Counted from the stretch's first letter, positions 11,600 to 23,369 are shown. The stretch: 64,000 bases of DNA from Leptidea sinapis (GCF_905404315.1 NC_066266.1:1743501-1807500), one strand, 5' to 3'. The notes: generated by a model from the letters alone, not told the origin. Program-made: numbers and translations.

Positions 11600-11845
11600 A
11601 TTATATATATTTACGACGACCTGTATAGCCGAGTGGTTAGCGATCCTACCTACTAAGCTACAGGTCCAGGGTTCGAATCCCGGTAGGTGCAATCATTTAT
11701 ATGATGAATATGGATGTTTGTTTCCGAGTCATGCATGTTTATATGTATTTATGTGTGTTGTGTGTATATTGTTAAATATATCGTTGTCTTGCAACCCATA
11801 ACACAGGCTGATAATTTGTGTAAAAAAGTTTGACATTATTATATA
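11600..11845 (+). repeat. tRNA-derived SINE family D, copy 2 (best preserved)
   Basis: The head has clear pol III promoter boxes: A box TAGCCGAGTGG and B box GGTTCGAATCC at about 11,628-11,680. The body matches 5,890-6,150 (CATTTATATGAT, CGTTGTCTTGCAACCCATA, AATTTGTGTAAAAAAG). It ends in an AT-rich TTATTATATATTA tail. Confidence 0.85.
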
Positions 11846-11943
11846 TTAAAGTATACAGTGTTTTATTAACTGGTACAGTATGGGTATACCTAATCCAGAA
11901 AATATGCAGAAAACAGTCTGATGAACCATTAGCCTTGCATTAA

Positions 11944-12256
11944 GGATTGGTCTCCGCTGCGCTCCAACTAGAAACCATTAGAAAGACTACACCACAGTGG
12001 GCGTACTCGAGCCAGTCTCGAACAATGTGTGACGTTGACGTGCGACATGATTTGAGGTTGCGTAGTAAAAGTTTGTTAAAATAATATACAAGAAATAAGA
12101 GAGACACTGGGATCGCATAACATAAGTAATATTTTTGTATTTTATTAAAATCAATGTAAAATAACATGAAGCGCAGCATCTAATAGTTGCTGCAATAAAA
12201 AAGCTATTGTTCTAAGGTTGTACGGTATCTAGTTGGAGCGCAGCGGAGACCAATCC
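11944..12256. mobile_element. MITE with 29-bp perfect inverted repeats
   Basis: 11,944-11,972 (GGATTGGTCTCCGCTGCGCT and the next nine bases) is exactly reverse-complemented at 12,228-12,256. The interior (255 bp) lacks a transposase. Imperfect pairing continues outward (CATTAGCCTTGCATTAA versus CATCTATGCCATTAGGC), so the real termini may lie a little outside these coordinates. Confidence 0.7.
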
Positions 12257-12299
12257 TTCATCTATGCCATTAGGCTCTATTTCAAAACAAATTTTCCGT

Positions 12300-12840
12300 A
12301 GTTATGTCATAAGTCCAGCGTGAATATTTTATACATTTATACATACACAATTTTATTTTACTTTTTTATTCATTTTGTACACGCAGTCTATAGATAGAAC
12401 CCAATTAAAGATCCAAACTCAAACCCACATGCACACACTCACTCACACACACCCACACAGTTTTCAGACTTGTTTTAATTGTGAGATAATTGTAAAATTT
12501 GGTTATTAATCATTTTTGTTTATTTCTATATAGTTTATCAAGTATTATGTATCCGCTAAGGAAGTTGAGAGATATTCCCAATACAAGTGTCCTAAGACAA
12601 CACACTGGGAAGTCTCAACCACTAAAACGTAGGTACATGCAAATTTTGAAATAAACGAAATTTAATTTTATTTATAAATTCACAATACAATCTATTTGTT
12701 ATATTTCATAAAAATACCCTGCAGATTATCTGCATTATAATAAGTGAGGGATACATTTTCGGAGTTCTGACTTTCGGAGAGGTGCTACTGTATTATACCT
12801 AGTAAAGTAATAGTCTGTATTCTAATACGTATTCAAGTGT
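12300..12840. other. Intergenic, low-complexity CA-rich patch
   Basis: Contains a CACACACTCACTCACACACAC-like microsatellite near 12,430; otherwise nothing recognised. Confidence 0.5.
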
Positions 12841-12860
12841 ATGTATGTCTCTCTCTTCAT

Positions 12861-12879
12861 AGCTGTGTATAAGAGACAG
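12861..12879 (+). other. Tn5 mosaic-end-like 19-mer
   Basis: AGCTGTGTATAAGAGACAG matches the Tn5/Nextera mosaic end in 18 of 19 positions (16 consecutive bases exact). It may be a library artefact embedded in the assembly or a chance match; discussed under findings. Confidence 0.45.
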
Positions 12880-12884
12880 CAGTA

Positions 12885-13025
12885 ATACATGAGTTTCTTG
12901 CGTCGCTTCTTCTCTCTCAGAGCGCCATTTGTTTCCCAAGCGGTAGTAGTATCTAGTAGTTATTAGAAATGACATAAAAAATAATTCTAATGGAATCAAT
13001 TTTGATAAAATAAATGCCTTTTTTA
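12885..13025 (+). repeat. Retrotransposon 3' end, family 4
   Basis: Contains GAGTTTCTTGCGTCGCTTCT, CAGAGCGCCATTTG, AAGCGGTAGTAGTATCTAG and a terminal AATAAATGCCTTTTT. Sister copies are 20,005-20,155 and 32,655-32,765. No coding part is attached. Confidence 0.7.
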
Positions 13026-13191
13026 CATTACCTATTGATAGTTTCTGGATAACAAAGTGATTTTTCTCGGGATCATCACAAGGTAGGTAAATCTGGAGAC
13101 ATGGTATTTCCGGCACTTGTCGACGAACCCCCGAGAGAGCCCTGCATGACTAATATATTGTATATGTACCTACCTATTTAATGTTTTCGCA

Positions 13192-13290
13192 TTTTTTTTG
13201 GGACCAGACGAGCAGGACGTTCAACTGATGGTAATTGATACGCCCTGCCCATTACAATAAAGTGCCGCTCAGGATTCTTGAATAACCTTT
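13192..13290 (-). repeat. Short repeat family A, 3' fragment
   Basis: On the minus strand: a hairpin half AGTGCCGCTC-type segment, GGGCAGGGCGTATCAATTAC and GTCCTGCTCGTCTGG. This is the 3' third of the family A unit seen complete at 58,200-58,570. Confidence 0.8.
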
Positions 13291-14775
13291 AAATTTAACT
13301 TTTTAAAAGGCAAATTGGTATTTATTTTCTCAAAATTGATTCGTTTAGAATTATTTTTGATGTCATATTTATAATTTTTGTTTGTGAACCGATCGGCAAC
13401 AAGCTAACACTAAATTATATGGGGAATTTGCCATACTTAATACATCGCTGAAGCCCGCATTTAAAATGGCTGAATCATTTTAAATTTAATTTCTGATATT
13501 AGCGTGCACTAACAAATAAAATAATATAAATAAAACAACATTAATTAATTAAAATGTAATAATACTTCAGAGTATTGTACGTTCCTTCGCAGCCATTTGT
13601 ATTATACGTCAAAATTAGTATTAGTACTATGGACGCTCGCGAGAGGCGTTTCAAATAGGCACAAAAAATTTGCAGTCAAACATATGGAACAGCCTGTCCA
13701 GTGGTATTTATACAGGTCAGTGCCTATTACTTACTTTAGCTAGGGCTCTCAGCAATGTTATTATTGTGGTCCATGTAGTGTAATGTAACACTAATAAAAT
13801 ATTTTAATAGGATATTTTATCGTATAAAATACTCTTTATATATAATAGTTTATAATATTTAATATAATAACTTGTATTATATATATCGTATAAATAGTCA
13901 CTTTTCGACACATACTAGCCATGCACATTAAGATCTCACAAAAGAAAGACTTGCTGTGAAAAAAAAAATATCTGTTACCCAAAGACACAAAACCCTCTTC
14001 TTTGTCAAGGTCTGTATGATCGCAGCCTTAAACAGCCACGTAATAATATTAATTTATAAACAATGACAAAAAACATGTTTTTACTTTGTATGGCATTATA
14101 GTTAATTTTATTCATCTGTAAGTGTACAGTGTGTATTTGACTCCCCCCCCCAATAAACTCCACGGCGAGCGGTCCTGCGCTGTCCTCATCTAACGTATTC
14201 CGCGATCTTGATCAGATCAGAAGATGTTTTTTAAGAAACTTTTTTTATTTGTGATTGATAATATTTTATAAAGTTTTCGTAATCCACAAAAAAATAAGAA
14301 TGAAGGTAACTAATAGTATACAGTATTTATAATATACGACATAACAATCATCGAAATATTATTTTACCAGAAACTTTTATACAAACTGTTTCAAACGGAA
14401 AACCTCAAGTAAACAATTTAAAATAACAAGTTATTTTCATGTTATGCAACACTCAATCAAATCAAATTCCACTCACACAATTGTTCATTGTCATAATAAA
14501 ACATTGATCACTCAATGAAAAGTAGATACACGTATGCGCATGCGCATTACTCGCGGGCAACTGAACTAGACAAAACAGTAAACTAACACTAAGGGCGGGA
14601 ACGGTGCAGATTTGTTTATATTGGACATAGATTAAGTTATAATCACGAAGATACTCCAAAATGAACATGAAAAACATTATTCTGTAGTCAAATTTAATTT
14701 GGCTCGAAAGAATTTTGTACAATATAAATTTGTATATATTTAGTCCGAGAATTGGGGGAAAATAATAAACTGATG
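13291..14775. other. Intergenic, nothing recognised
   Basis: AT-rich with scattered short ORFs lacking family resemblance. A short C run (CTCCCCCCCCCAATAAACTC) lies near 14,145. Confidence 0.45.
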
Positions 14776-15010
14776 AGATTTGAAAGAGCAACATCTCAAG
14801 TCAATTTCCTCATATCCAACGGTTAACAGATATCACCTGTAAAGTAAATGCTGTAGATAAAGACACAACCTGAGAGTTAACCAAGATATTCCAAAATTTA
14901 CGATTTATGGTGACAGTTTGTAAGAGCGTTCGGACGGAACTCGAGAGCCGCGGGTTCGAGTCCCGCACTGTCCTTAAATTTTAGGTACAAATTTAATTCG
15001 TATAATAAAT
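14776..15010 (+). repeat. tRNA-derived SINE family C, copy 1
   Basis: The 5' part (TTTGAAAGAGCAACATCTCA, ACAACCTGAGAGTTAACC) matches 22,665-22,780. The tRNA-like head at about 14,915-14,975 has the B box GGTTCGAGTCC, and a TTTAATTCGTATAATAAATT-type tail follows. The D-arm is mutated, so it is not a working tRNA. Confidence 0.75.
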
Positions 15011-16490
15011 TCAATAAAGAGGGATATCACTTAAAAATGACAAATTGTTAATTCTGTACTACTAACTTTAAAATATGTACTATGCTATATTGTAAATATA
15101 ATTTTCAATAGATTTTGAAGTAATAACTTATTTAGGCTCACTTTAATTAGCGCGTATTGAATGAGACTGAACTGTCACGATTCGGTACGTAACACTCGTT
15201 CGGGTAAACTCGGCGCGATCAGTCAGTGCTTCTTACTTTAATTATAATTGCATGTATTGTAAAATATATTATAACTAATTCGTTACTATTCGTAAAACTA
15301 CGAATATACAACTAAAAAATAAGTATATTATAAATAGTATGTGCGTTAAGAACAAAAACTGATTGTATTTCTTATTATTAAAATCGACTTGGTGTTCAGT
15401 TGTTTCGACCGCGCTTTGAATGACAAAAGTGTTAAGTGAAAATTTTCCAAATCATATCCAAACTTAAAAAGGGAGGAGTCTTATTTCATGTTAGTGTCCC
15501 TTTAAATTAACAAAATTGAATAACTAACTTGACGTTTTTAATCATTTTACTATAAAATAAAAAATGTTCTTGCCCCGTGTTCGCGTCCGTCTCGCGCGTG
15601 ACGTAGTGTTACTACATCTAATGGGCGATACAATAGACTTTGAACATTACTATCACGAAATAAGGTGTTAATTAAAATGAATGTTTGAATGTTATCTGTA
15701 TAAGTTGATGGATACATACATACAACGCCGCATTTTTTAACGATCTTTTAATAGGCGATTAGGAGTCCAGTTGTTTATTGTACCTAACCTGTACGAAGTT
15801 GAATGCCTTATAAATGGCGAATTTCTGTGACATATTGTTCTACATATTATAAACCACGGCTAACGAAACAATGGAACGAAAGAGAAAGGTATATAGGCGA
15901 GTGAAAGAGATAGTATTCTTTATCTTGCTGGCCGTTGTTTACTGCGATTTAACAAGGCATAGTAAACTTATTAATTATATAAATAATGATAAGCACATAA
16001 ATGCTACAGTAAAATAAAGGATGCTTTTTTATTTGGGTGAGAATTGCTATACAACAGTGCTGCTCTAAATTCAATTCAGACATATAGTTTTATCTTCCCA
16101 CAATAAGTATAATACTTATGAAATTATGCAGCTTTGTGCTCGAAGTTATACCGCAATGCAGTTTTATAATTATAATTATGTGTAACTCGCAATCATTAGA
16201 ATTAATCCTGCCCCGGATTAACTTACTAAATGCTTTACATCTTTTCAATGTAAGTTTAACGTCAACTTTTTCCGGGTCACGAAATACACGTTTAAGTATT
16301 CGTTTATTGAATATTATACTCAGAGTTAATTCTTTAATACGGAACCCAAGAGACCCAGCAGTAATCTTTAAGTGTTCTATTTTGGAAATAAATTACCATA
16401 ATAAAAATTAACTAAATTATCAATTTTTTTTTGTAATACACATAAATGTAATTATACCAATAGTTTCAAGAAGTCCCAGGAACAACGAAA
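15011..16490. other. Intergenic, nothing recognised
   Basis: A slightly GC-richer patch lies at 15,560-15,620. ORFs such as 16,118-16,411 have no recognisable domain or flanking splice signals. Confidence 0.45.
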
Positions 16491-16497
16491 ACGCGAA

Positions 16498-16735
16498 GCG
16501 AAAGAATTGGTAAGCATTATTGTGTCTCGGTCCGAAGGGCCCCGCAGCAAGTAAAATTAATGGTCAAATGAGACCCGTAATATCTTATGTTTCGGGTGAC
16601 TCGCGCAATTGTAGTGCCGCTCAGAATTTTTGGGTTTTTTAAGAATCCTAAGCGGCACTGCATTGTAATGGGCAGGCCGTATCAATTACCATCAGATGAA
16701 CGTCCTGCTCACCTCGTCCCTTATTTTCATTTAAA
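16498..16735 (+). repeat. Short repeat family A, 3' two-thirds
   Basis: Contains AAGCATTATTGTGTCTCGGT, GTAGTGCCGCTCAGAATTTT, AAGCGGCACTGCATTGTAAT, GGGCAGGCCGTATCAATTAC and a TTATTTTCATTTAAAAATAA tail. Intergenic copy, complete hairpin. Confidence 0.85.
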
Positions 16736-18100
16736 AATAAAAGACTGCGAATTATATGTCCTTATATGTGTACATAGAACGTCATTGTGTTCTACACATA
16801 GCTCTATACTGAACATGCAGACTATGGTAGAGAGAGACAGCAAAGAGAGAGCAAACGTCTCTCAACGTGGTTGCCTATAAAAGTACCGAGAAACTGTAAT
16901 AGGCATAAACTAAAGTTCAGTTCTGCACAAGTGCGCATTCGCTGTTCATTGACATGAAATAACAATAATATTAGTACGATTGGGTAGAGGAAGTTAAATT
17001 TGATATTATATACAAATAATAATATCCTCGAACAGATTTAATTAGTTCATAGTTTATGCTAAGATAAATAAACATATATATGTACATGATAAACTGTAGG
17101 TAGGTACATAATTTTCATCCATAATATAAAACAATTATCCATAGCATAATAAAATCGTGAGCGACGTATTTGTACGTTATATATATACTTAAAAAAACTT
17201 TGCATATGATATATGTAACCGAGTCGCAATTTTTTTCTTGTGTAATGCTAATTAAATAAAATTTGAATATTTGGATATTATGATTCAAGTAAGAGTCAAT
17301 TTTATTAGCAACCTATATTTGAATAATGATTATGCGTACATCAATATTTGTGTTATGATTCCATTGATCAAATAATTATTTTTTATGAACTACAAAAAAA
17401 TCTGATTATTATTATTATAGGATGCACCGATGATCTAGTCAACATCGCCGCAATAGGTTGGATAAGGGCAGGAGGTCTCCTGCAAAATCGACAGCGATAT
17501 ATTACAACGATACGATAATACCCCAAATATATATAGCACCTATCCTACTCTAACCGAATATGTTCGTATTCCATATCGTTTATCGTAACAGCATCGTAAC
17601 CATAGACTAATATTTTGATTTTTTTATGATGTTAGAGTGAATGAATTACGCGCAAACCTTGAAAAACTAAATATTATCTGTGCACTGTCGCTGTTAAGTG
17701 TCAAAAGTCAAAACATAGTTTAGGCTCTAAAGACCATGCCAGACTTTGCACCACCTATTTGCATCATTTTCACAAAATGTAAATATTCAAAAATTTTGTA
17801 ATGAATAGAATATGACCATTTTAAATTGAAAAAATAATACAAAACTTGTAGATAGTAAAATCTAAAAAAAAGTAACTCAACCCCTCTCGTCGACTTCCTA
17901 TTTCTCAGGCGGCCATTTGCATTTCTTTCTACGCATAAACGATCAACAAAATGACTTAAATTACTTGGTAGTATAAAAATCCTGTTAAATAGTAAATCTT
18001 ATATAATTATTTTAATAATATTTATTAAGTATTTATATTGTATGGCAAATATATCTATACAACTTGAAACGATAATAACAACGATAGCCTAGAAGGTGTT
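16736..18100. other. Intergenic, one RTE scrap
   Basis: 17,418-17,475 (+) encodes a degraded TDDLVNIAAIGWIRAGG, a piece of an RTE-type C-terminus like 10,140-10,293. Otherwise nothing recognised. Confidence 0.5.
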
Positions 18101-18107
18101 GAGATTT

Positions 18108-18370
18108 TTTTTTTATGGAATAGGAGGACAAACGAGCGTACGGGTCACCTGTTGTTAAGTGATCACCGCCGCCCGCAATCTCTTGCAACACCAGAGGAAT
18201 CACAGGAGCGTTGCCGGCCTTTAAGGAAGGTGTACGCGCTTTTTTTGAAACCCGGAAACACCGCACAAAGAACCTCATTCCACAGCTTTGTAGTACGTGG
18301 AAGAAAGCTCCTTGAAAACCGCACTGTGGAGGACCACCACACATCCAGATGGTGAGGATGATATCCTATG
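18108..18370 (-). pseudogene. Non-LTR retrotransposon C-terminal remnant (family 3)
   Basis: Minus-strand frames encode VRFSRSFLPRTTKLWNEVLC, AVFPGF, a frameshift, then FLKGRQRSCDSSGVARDCG and a GGTGATCACTTAACA-type 3' end with a TTCCATAAAAAAAA terminus. This is the extreme C-terminal part of a non-LTR RT. Related copies are at 31,895, 43,868 and 48,308. It is non-functional. Confidence 0.8.
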
Positions 18371-18629
18371 AGTTTGATTATTTGTGAAATTCGAATATTT
18401 GTCTCTGACATTTTCAACTAAGAGTAGCGTTAGGAGCGATAATATCGAAAAATGTTGCGTTCGTTCAATCATCGTTTCGATATTGAATACGATGTACTCG
18501 TAACTTAGAGTAGGATTAGCCACGATATATCGAATATCGATTTTAGGAATAGGCCCCCAGAGCAGGACCGATCATCGTGGAGGCCTCTTTCCAGCAGTGG
18601 ACGTCTTCCGGCTTATATGACGATCAAAT

Positions 18630-18908
18630 CAAATCAATCATATCAAAATCAGTTTATTCACGTAGGTCACGGAAATGACACTTATGAATGTCAAAAAAAA
18701 TCTTATTTAATCTACCGCTACTTCGTAAAGGGTTGAGCTAATGAGAAGAAGTAGCAAGAAACTCATTGCCACTCTTTTATATCAATATTTACATTTACAT
18801 CGATTTACAAATCATTTCAATTACAATAAAATATGTAAAATGATGCAACAAACATACTCAAACGTCAAATAGTCAATGCCTTACACGAGTAAGTAAAAAA
18901 AGTAAATG
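18630..18908 (-). repeat. Family 2 retrotransposon 3' end
   Basis: Reverse complement of the unit at 7,022-7,345, including GAGTTTCTTGCTACTTCTTC and GCTCAACCCTTTACGAAG, and starting at the AAATCAAATCA tail on this strand. Confidence 0.8.
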
Positions 18909-18910
18909 TA

Positions 18911-19505
18911 TATGAATACAAAAGTTATTGAGTACAGTAGCTGCATCATCCACATACACCATACATAAGTAAAGGTATTCTGTGAGCATTTTATAAGCGA
19001 TTATAAATAAATAAATATGTATATATCCATCCCTATACATATTTATGATCATGAACTTATGAATGATCAATATACCAGTGAAACATTGTTATAACAATTG
19101 AACAATCTACCAACAATTGAACGCATACATAAAAATAGATTAATAAAAATGACGCTATGTAGCGGTCACTATATAGTGAAATATTTTGCGTGCATATATT
19201 TTATGCAATTCGTAAGAGAATTTGTAAGAACAAAACTCTTGACAAACGCTTCAATTAGGGGTATTTGTTATAGTTTGGAAGTTGGAACGTTTAACGGATA
19301 TTTAGGACACTGAAGACAAAACAAATAATCGAGATTCGAGAAGATTTTCGCTCGCAGTTATATAAAGATTATAATTAAAGACGAGAGGAGGAATTCTATA
19401 CGGGTGTATTGGTAGTTTTAGTCGTAGAAATTTGATAATTGAAGTATTCTAATTGAAGCATCTAAATTTCTTTTTAAGTATAACTTATTTTTTTGTATGT
19501 AAAAT
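18911..19505. other. Intergenic, nothing recognised
   Basis: AT-rich, no coding or repeat signal that I can name. Confidence 0.45.
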
Positions 19506-19511
19506 GAATTC

Positions 19512-19745
19512 TATTCAAATATTTTTATTCAAAATAGGATGTGACATCACTTATTGAAAGTCAAAAACCTATTCCAAAAAAACGCATTCGTTTGGGCGCA
19601 ACAAACTCAGCGGGCTTCTTTTTTCATCGAAAAAGTATGTTTACAAAGTAATATTGTACAATTAATATTAATTACTTATTATTTAATAGCCTGAGGGCGG
19701 TCGCTCCTAGTAACCTTTACCACACAAACGTTTTTTAACAATTCT
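19512..19745 (-). repeat. Family 1 retrotransposon 3' end
   Basis: On the minus strand: a GTCCGACCGCCCTCAGGC-like C-terminal codon region, GCCCGCTGAGTTTGTTGCGC, a TTTGACTTTCAATAAGTGAT segment and the ATTTGAATAGAATTC terminus. It resembles 30,046-30,228 (−) and 42,370-42,541 (+). Confidence 0.7.
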
Positions 19746-20004
19746 TTTGAGGATAGTACAATAACACCCATAAACAACTTGGGTTTGTGTGTAGTGCCGA
19801 ACGTCCTGAATGAAGATGTTATTAAAATGGTAACCATGTAGAGACCATGCTTTGCTTCAGTCCTCAATATAAAATAAAATAGTTTTCTTTTTATGTATCG
19901 TTGTGTCGTTTTTGTGAGTTATAACTGTTATGGCGTGTTTGTGGGAAAATGATTAGAGTGCATTTTTGTAGCGGTTTTCCGACACCTCCCTCTAGTGAAA
20001 AAAA

Positions 20005-20155
20005 GAAGTCTGGGAGAGTTTCTTGCGCTTTTTCTTCTCTCTCAGAGCGCCTTTTACTTCCGAAGCGGTTGTAGGGTCTAGTACTTATTTTAGAAATGAC
20101 ATCAAAAATAATTCTGAAGGAATCAATTTTGAGAAAATAAATACCTTTTAGTATA
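20005..20155 (+). repeat. Retrotransposon 3' end, family 4
   Basis: GAGTTTCTTGCGCTTTTTCT, TCTCAGAGCGCC, GAAGCGGTTGTAGGGTCTAG and AATAAATACCTTTTA align with 12,885-13,025. Confidence 0.75.
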
Positions 20156-20469
20156 GTGTGAAGTGACACTGCCAATAGATAACAACAGGTAATTATGGTC
20201 ATCAAAACAGCAGAGTTCTGTATTGCAAATAGTTTAACTTGTTATGATGTGGCCATATTGTAGCGATAAGGGCCAGATTTACGTCACCCATTGTCGCGAC
20301 ACCTCTTGAGCAATCAATATGTCATATCCACTATAAATATAACTTCTAGAGTTATTATCTTTGTGCCCTACCAAGGAAATATACTTAACTTGTTAATGTA
20401 TTATATAAAAATAGTAGGTAACCGTGAGATTCTTTGTTGGTACATACTGATACAAATCTATATTTTCCA

Positions 20470-20700
20470 AATTAAATTTGTACCAAGATTTGTGGACAAT
20501 GTGGGACTCGAACCTCCGCCTCAGTATACGCCCCAGCACTCTTAGCCAAGCGTTCAAACAACTAAGCCGACCTTCGGAGTGACGGTTGTTAAATTTTGGT
20601 GTGGTTGGTAAGCGCGCTGGGGCGTTACCGAGATGTGCGGGTTCGAGTGACACATCGTCCACAAATTTTAGTATTAATTAAATTTGTATACTTACTAAAT
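20470..20700. repeat. Inverted pair of SINE family C heads
   Basis: A minus-strand head (GGGACTCGAACC at about 20,502) faces a plus-strand head (GGGTTCGAGTGACACATCGT at about 20,640). Flanking AAATTTGTAC... and ...ACAAATTTTAG ends are also inverted. Both tRNA-like parts are degenerate. Confidence 0.6.
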
Positions 20701-20884
20701 AAGTAGACTTGGGGAGATTGGATATCTATTTAAATTAATAAATATTTAATTCTCAAAGTCTGTCTCGGTGTATAGAGAATACCAGCGTTGAGAAGTAAAA
20801 TCCCCGACATAATGCTGACTAGACACCATTTTGGTTAGAAAATTTATTGAGGTAGGCGTTACTTTGCGGAAATCCATAATTATG

Positions 20885-20990
20885 AGACATTCGGTCTCGT
20901 GCCAGAGTTTGGCGAGTCAACATCTCCTGAGGATGCCTCGTGTAGAGGCGAAAAACGTGTCGAAAGATTAGCGGAATTAACACTAAAGAA
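20885..20990 (+). repeat. Dispersed repeat G, copy 2
   Basis: TCAACATCTCCTGAGGATGC and GTAGAGGCGAAAAACGTGTC correspond, on the opposite strand, to 8,410-8,575. Confidence 0.6.
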
Positions 20991-21084
20991 AACTCAAAAC
21001 ATTTAGACCATTTTGGTTGTTTAATGTACAATATGTTTAAAAGATTTCTGTAAACTTTTTGAACCAAATAAGCCTTTTAATTAT

Positions 21085-21450
21085 TAATATCCGGACGACC
21101 GAGCCTTGCTCGGATTTTTAAGAATGTACAAAACTTAAACAAAAAAAAAACTAATAGGACATCTGGATTCGAACCGGGGTCTTCTGCTTTCCGGATCACC
21201 CAATGTCCCATCTGAGCTATAATAGTCTTGTATATAGTGGCGAAATTTACCTTTGTATTCTAATATTATTGTAGCTGTTTCTCATTCAAACATGGATAAA
21301 ACCATTTTTTTTAAATTGAAACCTAGCTAGATCGATTTATCACCCCCGAAATCCCCTGCATACTTAATTTTATGAAAATCGTTGGAGCCGTTTCCGAGAT
21401 TCAGATTATATATATATACAAGAATTGCTCGTTTAAAGATATAAGATAGG
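21085..21450 (-). repeat. Dispersed repeat E with tRNA-like segment, copy 2
   Basis: Reverse complement of 1,505-1,890, including GGATTCGAACCGGGGTCTTC (B box on minus strand), the CGAAATTTACCTTTGTATTC segment and a TATATATATATACAAGAATT terminus. Together the two copies define a ~370-bp repeat. Confidence 0.7.
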
Positions 21451-22317
21451 ATTATTGTAGTTCCAAAAGGTTAGGAGATGACTTAAAAATAACAAATTGT
21501 CAATATTTTCTGGTCCGCTAGTTTCGTAACTTAATTACAAAAACAATCAAGATAAGTTATATCATACACATTACTTATCGAACTTGGTTGGGTACACTAC
21601 AGTTAAAAGCAATTGTTTTAAGCATTACTTTATCGTAAATTTCTTAGAATTTGTAACATACAGTCTCTTAACACATATTACCCTCATTTTAACTCAAGTA
21701 AAATCAAAAATCTGATCGAATTTATTTGTTGCGCGCAGCAGTTCCTCACGTGATGCAAGAGAGTATTGCAATGTTCTGACTACTACTCGGATTTAAGTTA
21801 TTTTTTGTTAATAAGAATTCAAAGATAATTATGGTGTAATATGTGGTATGTTCCATATTTCGGATTTATTGTAGCACGTCATTTGCTTGTATGTATAAAA
21901 AATCAGAATAAATAAAAAACAAGATGGCTTATTGCTAATTTAAAAATAATTGCAAATTCAAAGGTCCCCACGTGTGAAAGTTTACGAAAGCCTAAACGAA
22001 TAGCTTTATATTAGACGAATATATAATGTAATACTTAGATAATTTATAGGTTAACTCTCAAACTCAATTTTTGTCGCATTTCCACAGCTGTTACTGTCTA
22101 TCTAGTAGTACAAATGATCGATAAAATAAAAAACTCAGAAGTAAACCCCCAGTAAGGATACCTTACAAATTTTATGAATAATGTTTGAAATATACGGCCA
22201 GCGAGTTATACAATAAATTGCGACAGGCAAAAGTTTGTCAAAGAAGTATTGCTGTTACTTTTTTAACAGGCTTTAAATTATTGTTTTACTTCTTTACTTA
22301 ATCACGGAGAAGTTTTA

Positions 22318-22440
22318 TTTTGGAAGAGGAAGACAAACATGCATATGTACATATAAGGTTCACCTGATTGGTGTGTCTATACGGTATGTCGTGACAGCGT
22401 CCCATACTAAACAACAGAGGAATCACAATGTTGCCAACCA
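22318..22440 (-). pseudogene. Family 3 retrotransposon 3' scrap
   Basis: On the minus strand a fragment of the terminal region with GGCAACATTGTGATTCCTC and the CACCAATCAGGTGAACC-type segment, corresponding to the end of 18,108-18,370. Strongly decayed. Confidence 0.5.
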
Positions 22441-22528
22441 AGCGGTCGGGGGGGGTTTATGGAAACGGTCGAATAAACGTATATAGGAACATATTGTTAT
22501 GTTTTTCAAGTGATAATCCTCGTATCGT

Positions 22529-22584
22529 AGCATCGTACATATTTGTTTTCAAATTTTAATTTGAAAACAAATATGTACGATGCT
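22529..22584. repeat. Perfect 56-bp palindrome
   Basis: 22,529-22,555 is the exact reverse complement of 22,558-22,584, separated by TT. The left arm starts AGCATCGTACATATTTG. It lies just 5' of a SINE family C copy. No mismatch in 27 paired positions. Confidence 0.95.
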
Positions 22585-22599
22585 TTCAAATTGATTGAT

Positions 22600-22930
22600 G
22601 AACTATTGATTTCAATCCCAGAAGTGAGGGTTATCACTTTAAAAATATTTAACAAATTGTTTAGATTTGAAAGGGCAACATTTTAAATCAATTTCCTAAT
22701 CTGCAAATATTGGGGTTGAGCAAGTTATCAACTGTAAAGTTGATCCTGTGATGATGCCACAACCTGAGAGTTGAACAAAGCATACAAGATTTTATAAACG
22801 ATACGTCACTCGAACGGTTAGCTCAGTTGGAAGAGTACTCGCACGGAACGCGAGAAATCGTGGGTTCGAGTCCCGCATCGTTAAATTTTGTTATCAAATT
22901 TTATTTGCGTATATAGGAATTCGAAAATTG
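22600..22930 (+). repeat. tRNA-derived SINE family C, copy 2 (best preserved head)
   Basis: The head at about 22,812-22,886 folds as a near-complete cloverleaf: GGTTAGCTCAGTTGG A box and D-arm, an anticodon stem CTCGC/GCGAG around ACGGAAC, T-arm GTGGG/CCCGC around TTCGAGT, and a mostly paired acceptor stem. Position 33 is C, not U, and the same head recurs in other repeats with SINE bodies, so I call it a SINE rather than a tRNA gene. The upstream body contains CAACCTGAGAGTTGAACAA. Confidence 0.8.
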
Positions 22931-23369
22931 AAAAGACATTGGTATGTACCGGGGGAGGATTGGACCCGGGGCTCCGTACTGAGAGTCAACGGTTGTACGT
23001 ATCAGAACAATACAAGTTATAGAACAGAAGCGTAACAAAGCTGTCTCCTTCAAATTTATATTGATCGACGTCTGTCACTCTACTGTATACAGGGTGTAAT
23101 CGTTAAGGGTTACCAGGGGATTATTCTAACTATTACAGGTCCCCCGCCGCGAGACTTAGTCAATCGAGAAGTATCTAAAATTTTGATATTAAATACATTT
23201 AGAATGAGATTACAAAATTTTGTAGTACGAAATATAGTTTTATTACTTTGTTAGGTTAATAAACAGTTACCTTTAATATTCGTTCTAAGATAAAATAACA
23301 TTTTAAGATAAGGAAATCAAAACCTATATACTAATCACATACTACATCTATGGAAATGTTTAATATAAA

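Noticed and set aside
11625..11695. Possible functional tRNA gene with perfect A and B boxes
   Set aside because: Anticodon arm does not fold properly and the sequence continues into a SINE body shared with three other loci.
22808..22890. Possible functional tRNA gene
   Set aside because: Good cloverleaf, but C at position 33, imperfect acceptor stem and the same head occurs with SINE bodies elsewhere in the window.
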